Assembly (NCBI GenBank): GCA_902798915.1
Contig: CADBYM010000015.1
Location: 1 to 64,000 of the forward strand
DNA length: 64,000 nucleotides
Direction of reading: 5' to 3'
DNA from: an uncultured Coriobacteriaceae bacterium
GTDB taxonomy: Bacteria > Actinomycetota > Coriobacteriia > Coriobacteriales > Atopobiaceae
Shown here: positions 34,799-43,308 of the stretch, in pieces
Layout: each line of letters starts with the position of its first letter
Position numbering within the stretch: the first letter of the stretch is position 1
The notes under the pieces: model-generated
Seen by the model: the letters and a program-made list of their open reading frames with translations, nothing else
The model's database searches: none
What the model was told of the DNA's origin: nothing
Translations under genes and position numbers: made by a program

Positions 34799-35749
34799 AT
34801 GAGGACGAGGACTGCACATATCTTGTGCGGGATGGTGGCGATGGCCATCTGCCTTCTGCTAGCCGGATGCGGTCAGAGCGTCGCCGCTAGCGGCGATGAC
34901 GACGCAAGCACCTCCCGTCCCTATCAGGGTCCCGTGGTTACCATTACCCAGATTGAGCCTGAGGAATCGAACGCAAAGAACAAACGCAGGACTGATGCCA
35001 ACTCAAAGAAGTCCGGCCATGACGTCCTTTCGACGTGTTTGGGCACCATAGCCGAGAAGGTTGCAGACGACCACGGCAATCCTTTGGTAAAGAAGTCGAC
35101 GGTACGGGATATCTTCACCTTTACGATTGAGGACGAGGAGTATGAGCTGCCGTGCCCCATTACTACGTTTCTCGACAAGGAGTGGAGTTTTGAGCAGGGC
35201 TATTCGTTCGGGGACATGAGCTACGACCCGGGGTTCTCGTTCGAAGTGGGGCTCTGGTACAAATACGATGACAACTTCAACATCACGGTAAAGCTCATGA
35301 ACACGAAGGACGAGATTGCCGAGTGGCAGGACCTCACTGTCGTTGGCATTACTCTGCGGCCGCTCGACACGTTCGTGAGCTTTGAGTCCAAGATAGGTGT
35401 GGATCGCGATTCGGACCTCGACTGGCTCCTTGCCGTGTTGGGATGCAATGACGAGAGCGCCCTGCTCGAGAACAAGACCATCGTCGAGTATCACGTGAGC
35501 TTGTACGATAGGCCCTTCTACGACATGAAGTCCAGCATTTACGCCAACCTCGTTTACGATTGGAACAAGGTGGGTAAGGCGATGACGAGCATTTCCTTCG
35601 AGCTGCTTTCTCCTTGGGACGTAGATTTGCGCAAGACCGACGAGGAGCTTGCCGAAGAGGAGGAGAAGAAGGCCAAGGAAGCCGAGGAGAACGGCGAGTA
35701 TGTGGAGGATCCTACAGCTGGCGTGGGTAGGACCATCGAGGGCGTCTGA
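34799..35749 (+). CDS. hypothetical lipoprotein
   Basis: A 316-residue protein with a signal peptide and lipobox LLLAGC, so it is predicted to be anchored outside the cell. The mature part is hydrophilic, rich in acidic residues and beta-prone, with no motif I recognise; the last 35 residues contain a charged coiled-coil-like stretch (EELAEEEEKKAKEAEE). GAGGAGCGG precedes ATG 34799. It sits alone between the thi operon and a convergent aminopeptidase. A similar layout (lipobox, acid-rich linker, beta domain) occurs in Coriobacteriia surface proteins. No function assigned. Confidence 0.75.
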   Translation: MRTRTAHILCGMVAMAICLLLAGCGQSVAASGDDDASTSRPYQGPVVTITQIEPEESNAKNKRRTDANSKKSGHDVLSTCLGTIAEKVADDHGNPLVKKSTVRDIFTFTIEDEEYELPCPITTFLDKEWSFEQGYSFGDMSYDPGFSFEVGLWYKYDDNFNITVKLMNTKDEIAEWQDLTVVGITLRPLDTFVSFESKIGVDRDSDLDWLLAVLGCNDESALLENKTIVEYHVSLYDRPFYDMKSSIYANLVYDWNKVGKAMTSISFELLSPWDVDLRKTDEELAEEEEKKAKEAEENGEYVEDPTAGVGRTIEGV

Positions 35750-35752
35750 CGG

Positions 35753-35775
35753 CCGCGAGGGACCATCCCTCGCGG
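35753..35775 (+). terminator. terminator hairpin after the lipoprotein gene
   Basis: CCGCGAGGGA / TCCCTCGCGG form a perfect 10-bp stem with a CCA loop, 4 bp after the stop; the following ATTTG is only weakly T-rich. It lies between convergent genes. Confidence 0.6.
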
Positions 35776-35820
35776 ACCGCATTTGATCGCCGCTGTGGCC
35801 AAAGGCCTCTGCGTTGCGTA

Positions 35821-37239
35821 CTAAGACGCGAGGAACGTACGGTATCCGCGCAGTGCTTCGTACAGATCTGCCTTGGATATAGCCTCCCATGGTGCGTGCA
35901 TGGAAAGCACGGGGATGCCGCAGTCAATCACCTGCATGCCATACTTCGCCAGAATGTAGGCGATAGTGCCGCCACCGCCGAGGTCGACCTTGCCGAGTTC
36001 GGCGCTTTGCCAGTTGACGCCAGCCTCGTCCATGGTGCGTCGGATAAAGGCAAGGTACTCGGCATCGGCGTCGTTTGAGCCCGACTTTCCTCGTGCGCCG
36101 GTGAACTTGAGAAACGCGAGGCCGCGTCCCGCATAGGCGACGTTCTTGGTCTCGAACGAGCTGGCAAAAGAGGGATCGAAGGCAGAGGTGACGTCACTCG
36201 AGAGCATGCGCGAGTTGGCGAGGCAACGCCTAAGCGCGAGCGGGCTCTCTCCGTAGCCACTGAGCGCAAGGAGCTCTGCTACGACGTTCTCAAAGAAGCG
36301 GCTCGTCATGCCGGTAGAGCCAACGGAGCCAATCTCCTCCTTGTCTACGAGGATGGTGAGGGCAGTGCGCTCGGGGATGTCGTCGAGGTCGAGTTGTGCG
36401 CGCAGACTGGGGTAGGCGCAGCACTTGTCGTCGTGTCCGTAGCCCAAGATCATGGAGCGGTCGAACCCCAACTCACGTGCGGGGCCGGCAGGCACAACCT
36501 CAATCTCGGCGGAGAGGAAGTCCTCCTCTTCCATGCCGTAGCTCTCCGAGAGTAGCGAGAGGATCTTCTGCTTGACGGGGTCTTTGGTTTCCGAGTCCTC
36601 GCTGAAGTCTGCGGCTTGGTCACCTTCGACGAGGAGCGGGCGATTGCCGCAGAGGACGTCGAGCATCTCGCCCTCGATGACCTTTGCGGCGTTCTTCTCG
36701 AGCTGTTCCTGCGAGAGGTGGATGAGCAGGTCCGTAATGACGAAGACGGGATCGTTGGCATCCTCGCCGATGCAGATGGGGATGACGGCGCCGTCGCGCT
36801 TGACGACGACTCCGTGCAACGCGAGGGGTATGGTAACCCACTGGTACTTCTTGATGCCGCCGTAGTAGTGGGTGTCGAGGTAGGCGAGGTCGTTCTTTTC
36901 CTCTAAGGGGTTCTGCTTGATGTCGAGACGTGGTGAGTCAACGTGTGCACCGAGTATGTTGCAACCTTCCGTCAGGGGGCGCTTGCCCAGCTCGATGAGG
37001 ATGAGCGACTTGCCGCGCATCGACGCATAGACGCGTGCTCCCGGCTCAAGATGCTCGTTGCGCTTGATGAGTTCGTCGAGACTGCGGTAGCCTGCTCGTT
37101 CGGCAAGTTCGATCGAAGACGCGACGAACTCACGCTCGATCTTGTTCTTGCTTATGAATTCGCGGTAGTCCTGTGAGAATGCCTCAAGCTCTTTGAGTTG
37201 GGCATCGTCATATTGGGTCCATGCGCTGAATCGTTTCAC
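35821..37239 (-). CDS. M18 family aminopeptidase
   Basis: A 472-residue cytoplasmic zinc aminopeptidase of the M18 family (aminopeptidase I/aspartyl aminopeptidase group). Metal and catalytic motifs are GAHVDSPRLD (first zinc His and Asp), LVDKEEIGSVGSTG (catalytic Glu), LSSDVTSAF and the final SMHAPWEAIS (zinc His). Length is normal. It starts at GTG 37239 with AAGGAGG 5 nt upstream. It would release N-terminal residues from peptides, suiting an amino-acid-using anaerobe. It diverges from fba. Confidence 0.9.
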   Translation of the reverse strand: MKRFSAWTQYDDAQLKELEAFSQDYREFISKNKIEREFVASSIELAERAGYRSLDELIKRNEHLEPGARVYASMRGKSLILIELGKRPLTEGCNILGAHVDSPRLDIKQNPLEEKNDLAYLDTHYYGGIKKYQWVTIPLALHGVVVKRDGAVIPICIGEDANDPVFVITDLLIHLSQEQLEKNAAKVIEGEMLDVLCGNRPLLVEGDQAADFSEDSETKDPVKQKILSLLSESYGMEEEDFLSAEIEVVPAGPARELGFDRSMILGYGHDDKCCAYPSLRAQLDLDDIPERTALTILVDKEEIGSVGSTGMTSRFFENVVAELLALSGYGESPLALRRCLANSRMLSSDVTSAFDPSFASSFETKNVAYAGRGLAFLKFTGARGKSGSNDADAEYLAFIRRTMDEAGVNWQSAELGKVDLGGGGTIAYILAKYGMQVIDCGIPVLSMHAPWEAISKADLYEALRGYRTFLAS

Positions 37240-37483
37240 ACTTCCTCCTTGAGAGCCGCTTGCCCTTGTCGTGTTCCGGTTCTGTCCGGTGCCTCAGTAT
37301 AAAACATTTCGTCCGTATGGCTATGCACGCTGGGGGCCGCCTTCCGATGGGTCGTCCATGCATCCCTTTGGCAGATTGAACGTACCGCTCACCAATCACT
37401 CTGCCTTTTGCGCACTTAAGCGCGCTAATATGTCCAGAGTTAGGTACCGCTGGTACGCAAAACGCTTTGTCGGGAGGTAACAC

Positions 37484-38356
37484 ATGCTCGTTAACGCTAC
37501 TGCTATGCTTCAGGCCGCCGTTAAGGGTCATTACGGCATCGCCGCCTTCAACACCAACGACCTTGAGTGGACGCGCTCCATTCTTCTGGCCGCCGAGGAG
37601 CTCCAGGCTCCCGTCATCATCCAGTGCACCGCTGGTGCCGCCAAGTGGCAGATGGGCTTCAAGGTCGTCCGCGACGTTGTTGCTGACCTCGTCGACTACA
37701 TGAACATCACCGTTCCTGTTGCCATGCACCTCGATCATGGCTCCTATGAGGATTGCTTCAAGGCCATTGACGCTGGCTTCACCTCCATCATGTACGATGG
37801 TTCCCATGAGCCCACGTTCGAGATGAACCTCGAGCGCACGGCCGAGATCGTGAAGCTTTGCCACGGCAAGGGCATCTCTGTTGAGGCTGAGGTCGGCGGC
37901 ATCGGCGGCGTCGAGGACGGCGTTGCCTCTAACGGCGAGCTCGCTGATCCTGAGGAGTGCAAGGCCATCGCCGACCTCGGCGTTGACTTCCTCGCGTGCG
38001 GCATCGGCAACATCCACGGTCTGTATCCTGATGACTGGGCTGGCCTCTCCATGGATCGTCTGGCCGAGATCAAGGCTCTCACGGGCGACCTGCCGCTCGT
38101 TCTCCATGGTGGCACTGGCATCCCGACCGCCATGGTCCAGGAAGCCATCGACAACGGCATCGCAAAGATCAACGTCAACACCGACCTTCAGGTCGCCATG
38201 GCCAAGGCCACGTGGGCGTTCGTCGAGTCCGGCGAGGCCAAGAAGGGCAAGAATTACGACCCGCGCAAGCTCCTCAAGCCTGGCTTCGACGCTATCGTCG
38301 ATCGCGCCAAGGAGCTCATCGTCGACTTCGGTTGCGACGGCAAGGGCTGGGCATAA
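37484..38356 (+). CDS. fba: class II fructose-bisphosphate aldolase
   Basis: A 290-residue zinc-dependent aldolase that splits fructose 1,6-bisphosphate in glycolysis. Motifs are VAMHLDHGS (metal His and catalytic Asp), VEAEVGGIGGVEDG, LACGIGNIHGLY (metal His) and LVLHGGTGIP (third metal His). Codon use is strongly biased (GCC, CTC, GAC, ATC), as expected for a highly expressed gene. GGGAGG lies 7 nt before the ATG. The upstream region has a small GTACC/GGTAC hairpin. A hairpin and then a 66-bp perfect palindrome follow the stop. The related tagatose-bisphosphate aldolase is less likely for a stand-alone gene. Confidence 0.92.
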   Translation: MLVNATAMLQAAVKGHYGIAAFNTNDLEWTRSILLAAEELQAPVIIQCTAGAAKWQMGFKVVRDVVADLVDYMNITVPVAMHLDHGSYEDCFKAIDAGFTSIMYDGSHEPTFEMNLERTAEIVKLCHGKGISVEAEVGGIGGVEDGVASNGELADPEECKAIADLGVDFLACGIGNIHGLYPDDWAGLSMDRLAEIKALTGDLPLVLHGGTGIPTAMVQEAIDNGIAKINVNTDLQVAMAKATWAFVESGEAKKGKNYDPRKLLKPGFDAIVDRAKELIVDFGCDGKGWA

Positions 38357-38361
38357 GCTAG

Positions 38362-38384
38362 TTTGCTCGCGCGTCGCGAGCAAA
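38362..38384 (+). terminator. hairpin after fba
   Basis: TTTGCTCGC / GCGAGCAAA form a 9-bp stem with a 5-nt loop, 6 bp after the fba stop. No T-run follows. Confidence 0.55.
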
Positions 38385-38395
38385 GTCGACGTGCG

Positions 38396-38461
38396 ACATA
38401 GCGCCAAGGGGTCGCCCCGACGGAGCAATTGCTCCGTCGGGGCGACCCCTTGGCGCTATGT
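38396..38461. repeat. 66-bp perfect palindrome with no spacer
   Basis: The left half (ACATAGCGCCAAGGGGTCGC and on to GGAGCAA) is inverted without a mismatch around the centre GCAATTGC (38428/38429). It may act as a strong bidirectional terminator stem, but no T-run is present on either side, and the absence of any loop is unusual because such sequences are normally unstable. Confidence 0.88.
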
Positions 38462-38504
38462 TGGCAGTATCGCCTACTGAACTGGTATATATCCTTTGTG
38501 CATA

Positions 38505-38661
38505 AGTGCAAAAAATCGTTGAGCATTGAAGAGCTTAACTGGGGTTTTACCGTTTTTGATGACGATTTTCCGCACTGGCTATTCTAGCCAGTGCGGAAAA
38601 TCGTCATCAAATATGAAAAAACACCAGTTGAGGACCATCTTCAAGAACGATTTTCTGCACT
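38505..38661. repeat. 157-bp near-palindromic element B
   Basis: The whole element is symmetric about base 38583. Outer arms AGTGCAAAAAATCGTT / AACGATTTTCTGCACT (38505-38520 / 38646-38661) have one mismatch. The inner arms (38555-38581 / 38585-38611) are 27 bp and perfect, with a TTC loop. The outer motif GTGCAAAAAATCGT recurs at 38591-38604 as GTGCGGAAAATCGT, making four copies in alternating orientation, with motif starts 85 bp apart as in element A. AAAACACCAGTT (38617-38628) is also present in element A. No open frame. Confidence 0.85.
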
Positions 38662-38875
38662 AATCCATCGTCCCGGTAAAACCTGGCGGCTCAGTCCGAC
38701 GAGGTTAGCGGGTCGGCCAGAGGCCATGAAGCAAGAGCGCGATGCATGTGGGGCGAGAGGACCGCGTTGCGAGCGGCAAAATGCTCGTATACGCTGCGGG
38801 TAGGCGCGCGAAGGTGCAAAATGCAGAAGCTGCTGATATAGTACTGCTATTTGTTGACCTCCTAGGGAGTAGCTG

Positions 38876-41155
38876 ATGAAGAAGATAGTAATGCGTGCGC
38901 AAGTGCTTTTGTTGTCATTCGTCTTGTGTGCGAACATGGCATATGCGCAGGAGTCGAGCGATGCCGGCGTGGTGGAGCTCGACGACCGAGTGGCGGAAGT
39001 CACTGAGAATGGCGCTACGAACGAGGGAACCGAGGACACCCTCGATGTGGTCGAGCCAACGGATGAGCCGACCGTGGATGAGAGTGATGCTGCTGGTGAG
39101 AGTCCGGCTGACGAGGTTGCGCAGGAGGACGAGTCGCTCGAAGCGAGTGATGACCAGCTGGCCGAGGAGGAGCTGGGGGTTCAGGAGGAGACTTCAGCCG
39201 AAGGCGTTGCTTTAGAGGGAGACGTCGTCGAGGATTCGGGCATTGAGGATTCAGATCAAGTGGTCGACCTTGAGCCCGACGATGCGGTTGTCGCGGAGGA
39301 GCCGTCCAAGCAGGATGCCGGCTCATTGGAGGCACAGGCGGAGAAGACCCAGGTCCCCACAGTGCGGTATAGGGCTTACGTCCAGCGAGAAGGCTGGCAG
39401 GAGTGGATTAGTAACGGGAAGACTGCGGGTACCTCAGGTGCTGGCCTTCGCATGGAGGCCTTTCGCATCGAGCTGAGGAACGCCAAGGGCAAGCGTGTCT
39501 CGGGCATTAGCTACCAGACGCATGTCCAGAGCATCGGTTGGCAGGATTGGAAGAGCGACGGGTCCCTCGCGGGCACGAAGGGTAGAGGTCTTCGTGCCGA
39601 GGCACTTCGCATCAAGCTCACTGGTGACCTCGCCAAGCAGTACGACGTATGGTACTGTGTGCATATTCAGCGCTATGGCTGGCTCGGTTGGGCAAAGAAT
39701 GGTGCTGCGTCGGGTTCGTCTGGCAAGTCGCTGCGTGTGGAGGCGCTTCGCGTCTGCTTGGTTCCTAAGGGCGGAGCTGCTCCCGGCAGTACGAAGAGGT
39801 CGTTCGTCGATGGCGCGAAGGTCACCCTCGAGGGTCATGTGCAGCAGATCGGCTGGGTAGGCGGTGGCGCTTCGGTGGGTACCGTCGGTCGTGGCCTGCG
39901 TGTGGAGGCCATCAAGGCACGCTTTGGCGGCGCACGGTATGACGGCTCCGTGTACTATCGCGCCCACGTGCAGGGAATCGGATGGCAGGACGAGGTCAAG
40001 GACGGCGCCATGGCTGGCACGTCGGGTGAGTCCCGCCGTGTGGAGGCCATCACGATGCGCTTGGGCGGCGAGGCCGAGAAGCACTATGACGTATGGTATC
40101 GACTGCACGTCCAGAAGTTCGGCTGGCTCGGTTGGGCAAAGAACGGGGAGCATGCAGGCACGGCTGGATTTGCGCTGCGTGCCGAAAGCGTTCAGGTCCG
40201 GATACGGCCGAAGGGCTCGGCGCAGCCCCCCTCGGACGATTCCTCGTGGGATGTTCCCTATGTGGCTGCGCCGGAGCTCTCGATCACTGCTCGACTCGCG
40301 GAAGGCAGATGGCTTCCTGCAAAATCGTCGGGCCAGACAGTTGGCAGCACAAAAAAGAGCAAGGCAATTGAGCAGCTGCGCATGTCCGTGTCGTGTCCAG
40401 ATGATGCGCTGCGTGGTGGGATTGCCTATCGCGTGCGACCGGCGGGGGGAGAGTGGAGCGATGCCTTGCGTAATGGCTCCGATGCGGGTGTCTCGGGTAT
40501 GGCAATCGATGGAGTGTGCATCAGCCTGACGGGCGGTCTAAGGCGTGCCTGTGACGTGTGGTACCGCGCATACCTCTCCGAGTATGGATGGCTCGCATGG
40601 GTGAAGGGCAGCAAGAAGGCGGGGACCGAAGGCACGGGCAGCAGGATTGAGGCACTGCAGGTGACGGTGCTGCCCAAAGGCGAGGCGCCAGCAAAGAGCG
40701 CGAAGGCGCGCTCCGTGGGCTATCTCACTGCAGCTGATCTGAACGGGAATGGCCAGTCGCTTGCCGATGCGAACGCTTTGCAGCGCAAGCTCGTGATGTC
40801 TGCGTACAACACCGCCCCGGCACCAGCGGGGTACTGTGCCCTGTGGGTTCAGAACGTCTACGCGAACGCCGGGCTGGGTCAGTTCTACGGTGACGCGTGC
40901 GACCTCTATGACCGCTACTGTTACTCGGCGGACCTCTCGGAGCTCAAGGCAGGCATGATCGTTGCCGTCTCGACCCACCCTCATAGCTCGGCGGGTAGCA
41001 TTTGGGGACATGTGGGCGTCTTCGTGGGGGACGGAACGGTCAGAGATAGCGTGTATGGTTACGTGCGGACGAGTGCGCTCAAGGACTGGATGGATTACTA
41101 CGGCGCGACGGTTCCGGTCAAGTGGGGCTGGCTCGGCAACGTGAACGTGATGTAG
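38876..41155 (+). CDS. secreted ChW-repeat protein with C-terminal cysteine-hydrolase-like domain
   Basis: A 759-residue exported protein: signal peptide ending AYA-QES, an acidic spacer of about 130 residues, then nine repeats of about 38-50 residues built on the pattern (Y/V)xxHVQxxGWxxWxxxGxxAGTxGxxxRxEAxxxxL, the clostridial hydrophobic-with-Trp (ChW) repeat. Repeats 7 and 8 are degenerate. The final 140 residues look like a CHAP/NlpC-type amidase or peptidase: GYCALWVQNVY (Cys) and IWGHVGVFVGDGTVRDSVYG (His). It would bind the cell surface and cut peptidoglycan or a peptide bridge. GGGAG lies 6 nt before the ATG. Confidence 0.85.
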   Translation: MKKIVMRAQVLLLSFVLCANMAYAQESSDAGVVELDDRVAEVTENGATNEGTEDTLDVVEPTDEPTVDESDAAGESPADEVAQEDESLEASDDQLAEEELGVQEETSAEGVALEGDVVEDSGIEDSDQVVDLEPDDAVVAEEPSKQDAGSLEAQAEKTQVPTVRYRAYVQREGWQEWISNGKTAGTSGAGLRMEAFRIELRNAKGKRVSGISYQTHVQSIGWQDWKSDGSLAGTKGRGLRAEALRIKLTGDLAKQYDVWYCVHIQRYGWLGWAKNGAASGSSGKSLRVEALRVCLVPKGGAAPGSTKRSFVDGAKVTLEGHVQQIGWVGGGASVGTVGRGLRVEAIKARFGGARYDGSVYYRAHVQGIGWQDEVKDGAMAGTSGESRRVEAITMRLGGEAEKHYDVWYRLHVQKFGWLGWAKNGEHAGTAGFALRAESVQVRIRPKGSAQPPSDDSSWDVPYVAAPELSITARLAEGRWLPAKSSGQTVGSTKKSKAIEQLRMSVSCPDDALRGGIAYRVRPAGGEWSDALRNGSDAGVSGMAIDGVCISLTGGLRRACDVWYRAYLSEYGWLAWVKGSKKAGTEGTGSRIEALQVTVLPKGEAPAKSAKARSVGYLTAADLNGNGQSLADANALQRKLVMSAYNTAPAPAGYCALWVQNVYANAGLGQFYGDACDLYDRYCYSADLSELKAGMIVAVSTHPHSSAGSIWGHVGVFVGDGTVRDSVYGYVRTSALKDWMDYYGATVPVKWGWLGNVNVM

Positions 41156-41165
41156 AACGCCCCTG

Positions 41166-41194
41166 TGGAACACCCTTCCTGGAAGGGTGTTCCA
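41166..41194 (+). terminator. hairpin after the ChW-protein gene
   Basis: TGGAACACCCTTCC and GGAAGGGTGTTCCA are perfectly inverted around one T, 11 bp after the stop codon. No T-run follows. Confidence 0.6.
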
Positions 41195-41296
41195 TGAGAA
41201 GAATTGATCCCATCATGCGTTGCGTAAGTAAGCATGCGTTCGCCTGAAACACAAGCAGAAAGTTTGCATTTTGCTTGAGTCTATGTAAGACTAGGC

Positions 41297-42145
41297 ATGC
41301 GTAAAACAAGTCATACGTACTATCGCGAAGCAGTTTACGAGTGGTATGAACGTTGTGGATGCATCGTGCTGTTGGAGCGGAAGTTGCCGAGCCGAGCGAG
41401 GGTTGCGACATTGGAGCGATTGGTAGCTGTATTCGACAGTGAATCCGAGCGCGCCGAGCGCGTGATTGGTGCCATCAATAATCGCTGTGCTTCGCTTGGT
41501 CTCGTCCTGTGTTACGTCAAAAGCTTGTCCGAGTTAAGCGGAATGCTGAGCCGAGGGGCGTGCGTTGTCCTATTCTGCGATGTGCGTGCGGAAACGGAGG
41601 GGCATGACGTAGTGCAAAGCTTACACACCCTCCTTTCGCCCACATCCAGTACGCAGATTGTGTATACGGGTGTCCAAGAGGATAGTCTCATCTCTACTGA
41701 ACGTGGAGAATACGCATATCTCATGCCCACAAGTCCCAAACCCCATGAATTGGTATATGCGCTTGACTTTGCTCTAGAACGACACGAGCGTCTTCTTGAG
41801 CGCCCGTTCGTGGTAAGGGTTCGGCAGTATACGCATACGGTCTGGCCGAAGCGCATAAGCTTTGTAGAGAGCGTGCTGCGAAAAGTGCGTATCCATATGG
41901 GGGGAGAGACGTTAGAAGTTTACGCAAAGCTGTCGGATGTTCGGGAGGAACTACCAGCCTACTTTGTGCAGTGCCACAAAAGCTTCGTAGTGAACATGAA
42001 CTTCATACAAGAGCTCGGACAGGAGCATGTGTTGCTCACGAGCGGTGATTGCGTGCCTGTGAGCCAGAAGCGACGCAAGGTGGTGCGAGAAGCGTTTCTT
42101 GCTTATGTCGGCAGGACATTGAACGGGCAGAAGCAGGAGAACTAG
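41297..42145 (+). CDS. LytTR-family transcription regulator with divergent receiver domain
   Basis: A 282-residue protein. The C-terminal 100 residues are a LytTR DNA-binding domain (FVQCHKSFVVNMNFIQEL, then VPVSQKRRKVVREAFLAY). The N-terminal 150 residues resemble a response-regulator receiver in secondary structure, and an Asp is present in VLFCDVRAE. The conserved Thr and Lys positions are hard to place, so it may be a phosphorylation-independent receiver. No histidine kinase gene is adjacent. It is the first gene of the FHA/kinase/Tad region and is a candidate regulator of it. The ATG at 41297 has no strong ribosome site. Confidence 0.75.
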   Translation: MRKTSHTYYREAVYEWYERCGCIVLLERKLPSRARVATLERLVAVFDSESERAERVIGAINNRCASLGLVLCYVKSLSELSGMLSRGACVVLFCDVRAETEGHDVVQSLHTLLSPTSSTQIVYTGVQEDSLISTERGEYAYLMPTSPKPHELVYALDFALERHERLLERPFVVRVRQYTHTVWPKRISFVESVLRKVRIHMGGETLEVYAKLSDVREELPAYFVQCHKSFVVNMNFIQELGQEHVLLTSGDCVPVSQKRRKVVREAFLAYVGRTLNGQKQEN

Positions 42146-42170
42146 TGCTAGGCCGAAGGAGAGTCGTGGC

Positions 42171-43040
42171 TTAGGCGTCGAGAATGTCGTTTTGTATGTA
42201 GTTGTCGGATATACCAACGGTGTCGAGATTCTCGATGTGAAGGCTATCGAGAATCTGTGTAAGCTCATCCTTGCAATCCTCCCAGTCAGCTTCTCTGCAA
42301 GATGTCGCTACAAGCGTGTAGGTGTTTGTGGTCCTTATCCACTGCTCAAGGTAATGCTTGGTTTCATGCTCGGAGGAACACTTCGATTCGACCCTCACAA
42401 CCTTGATTACTCCGTTATCAAGGGTCATAGAGCTTGGTTCGCCGATGATCTCGCTCTTGTTGGCTTTGCGATCTGGTCCGTACAGCACATGGCTTATCGC
42501 AAGGTCAGACAGCTCAACTTCGCCGATGTCTTCGATGCGCATGTGTGTAATATATGCGTACTGACCGCCACTATATGATCCTGCGGTCTTGGTGTTGTCA
42601 GCCTCTTTCATGACAAGCCAGAACTTGGGTATCTGGATAGTCACTCCCTGCCACTCGAGCGCCTTGGTTGGACTGCCCACGTCGCCCGTCTCGTCTTTGG
42701 GTGAGGTTTCGTCCGGCGCATCCTCGGATTTGTCCTCTTTGGGCGTGGTCTCCGGTTTGGGAGTTGCGGATGTCTCGGTAGCGGTGGTCGCGTCTGATGT
42801 ACGTTCCGAGAAGCTGTAGTTGCGAGCGACGAGCGTTGCGATAAGTGCGAGTACGGATACAAAGGCGATCACGGAAAGGACGACGACAACGTTCTTCAGG
42901 CTTTTGTGGGGCTTCCCCTTATTGCCAGACGGAGCGCTCGTCTTATGTGCTTCCGCATACTCGTCTTGAAGATTTGCCTTGCATACAGGGCAAATCACCG
43001 TGTTGTGTGCGACGGATGTCCTGCAATACGGACAATACAT
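42171..43040 (-). CDS. zinc-ribbon membrane protein
   Basis: A 289-residue protein. The N-terminus is a zinc ribbon (MYCPYCRTSVAHNTVICPVC), followed by a charged linker, one transmembrane helix (NVVVVLSVIAFVSVLALIATL), a Thr/Glu/Lys/Pro-rich extracellular spacer and a globular domain of about 150 residues that I do not recognise. ATG 43040 was chosen because the zinc ribbon begins there; the longer frame adds unrelated residues. It is transcribed opposite to its neighbours. A second zinc-ribbon membrane protein lies at 49278, suggesting that this locus has several metal-binding membrane components. Confidence 0.75.
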   Translation of the reverse strand: MYCPYCRTSVAHNTVICPVCKANLQDEYAEAHKTSAPSGNKGKPHKSLKNVVVVLSVIAFVSVLALIATLVARNYSFSERTSDATTATETSATPKPETTPKEDKSEDAPDETSPKDETGDVGSPTKALEWQGVTIQIPKFWLVMKEADNTKTAGSYSGGQYAYITHMRIEDIGEVELSDLAISHVLYGPDRKANKSEIIGEPSSMTLDNGVIKVVRVESKCSSEHETKHYLEQWIRTTNTYTLVATSCREADWEDCKDELTQILDSLHIENLDTVGISDNYIQNDILDA

Positions 43041-43308
43041 GCCAGAGCCTCGAATCCACTTCCGAACCGATATGGAATCAATTCTAGAGTGTTTTATCAA
43101 GATAGTGGAGAGTTGCAACGTAATTGTGCTTGGATGTAAGAAATCATAGTATGCGCGAGATGCGCGGTGGGGCCTGGATTAAAAAAGATTCCAATTGCAA
43201 TAATCGCAGACTCAGTTGTAATAAAAACACGCCGGATGTAGTTGATGTCGTGTCAAACTTAATCCTGTGTGCGGAATGGCTGTGTTTGTCACGTGGAGGA
43301 GCTGTTGC

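Larger units (their letters stand above)
38357..38875. other. 519-bp intergenic region with three nested or adjacent palindromes
   Basis: Carries the post-fba hairpin (38362-38384), the 66-bp perfect palindrome (38396-38461) and element B (38505-38661). In 38662-38875 I see only the ribosome site GGGAG of the next gene and no gene. Confidence 0.7.

Noticed and set aside
37208..38428. 406-residue minus-strand frame
   Set aside because: Antisense to fba, a highly expressed conserved gene.
38396..38461. Palindrome as an ordinary rho-independent terminator only
   Set aside because: No T-run on either side and a stem of 33 bp without a loop, much longer than usual terminators. Kept as a separate finding.
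39434..40153. 239-residue minus-strand frame with repeat character
   Set aside because: Mirror of the ChW repeats on the plus strand.
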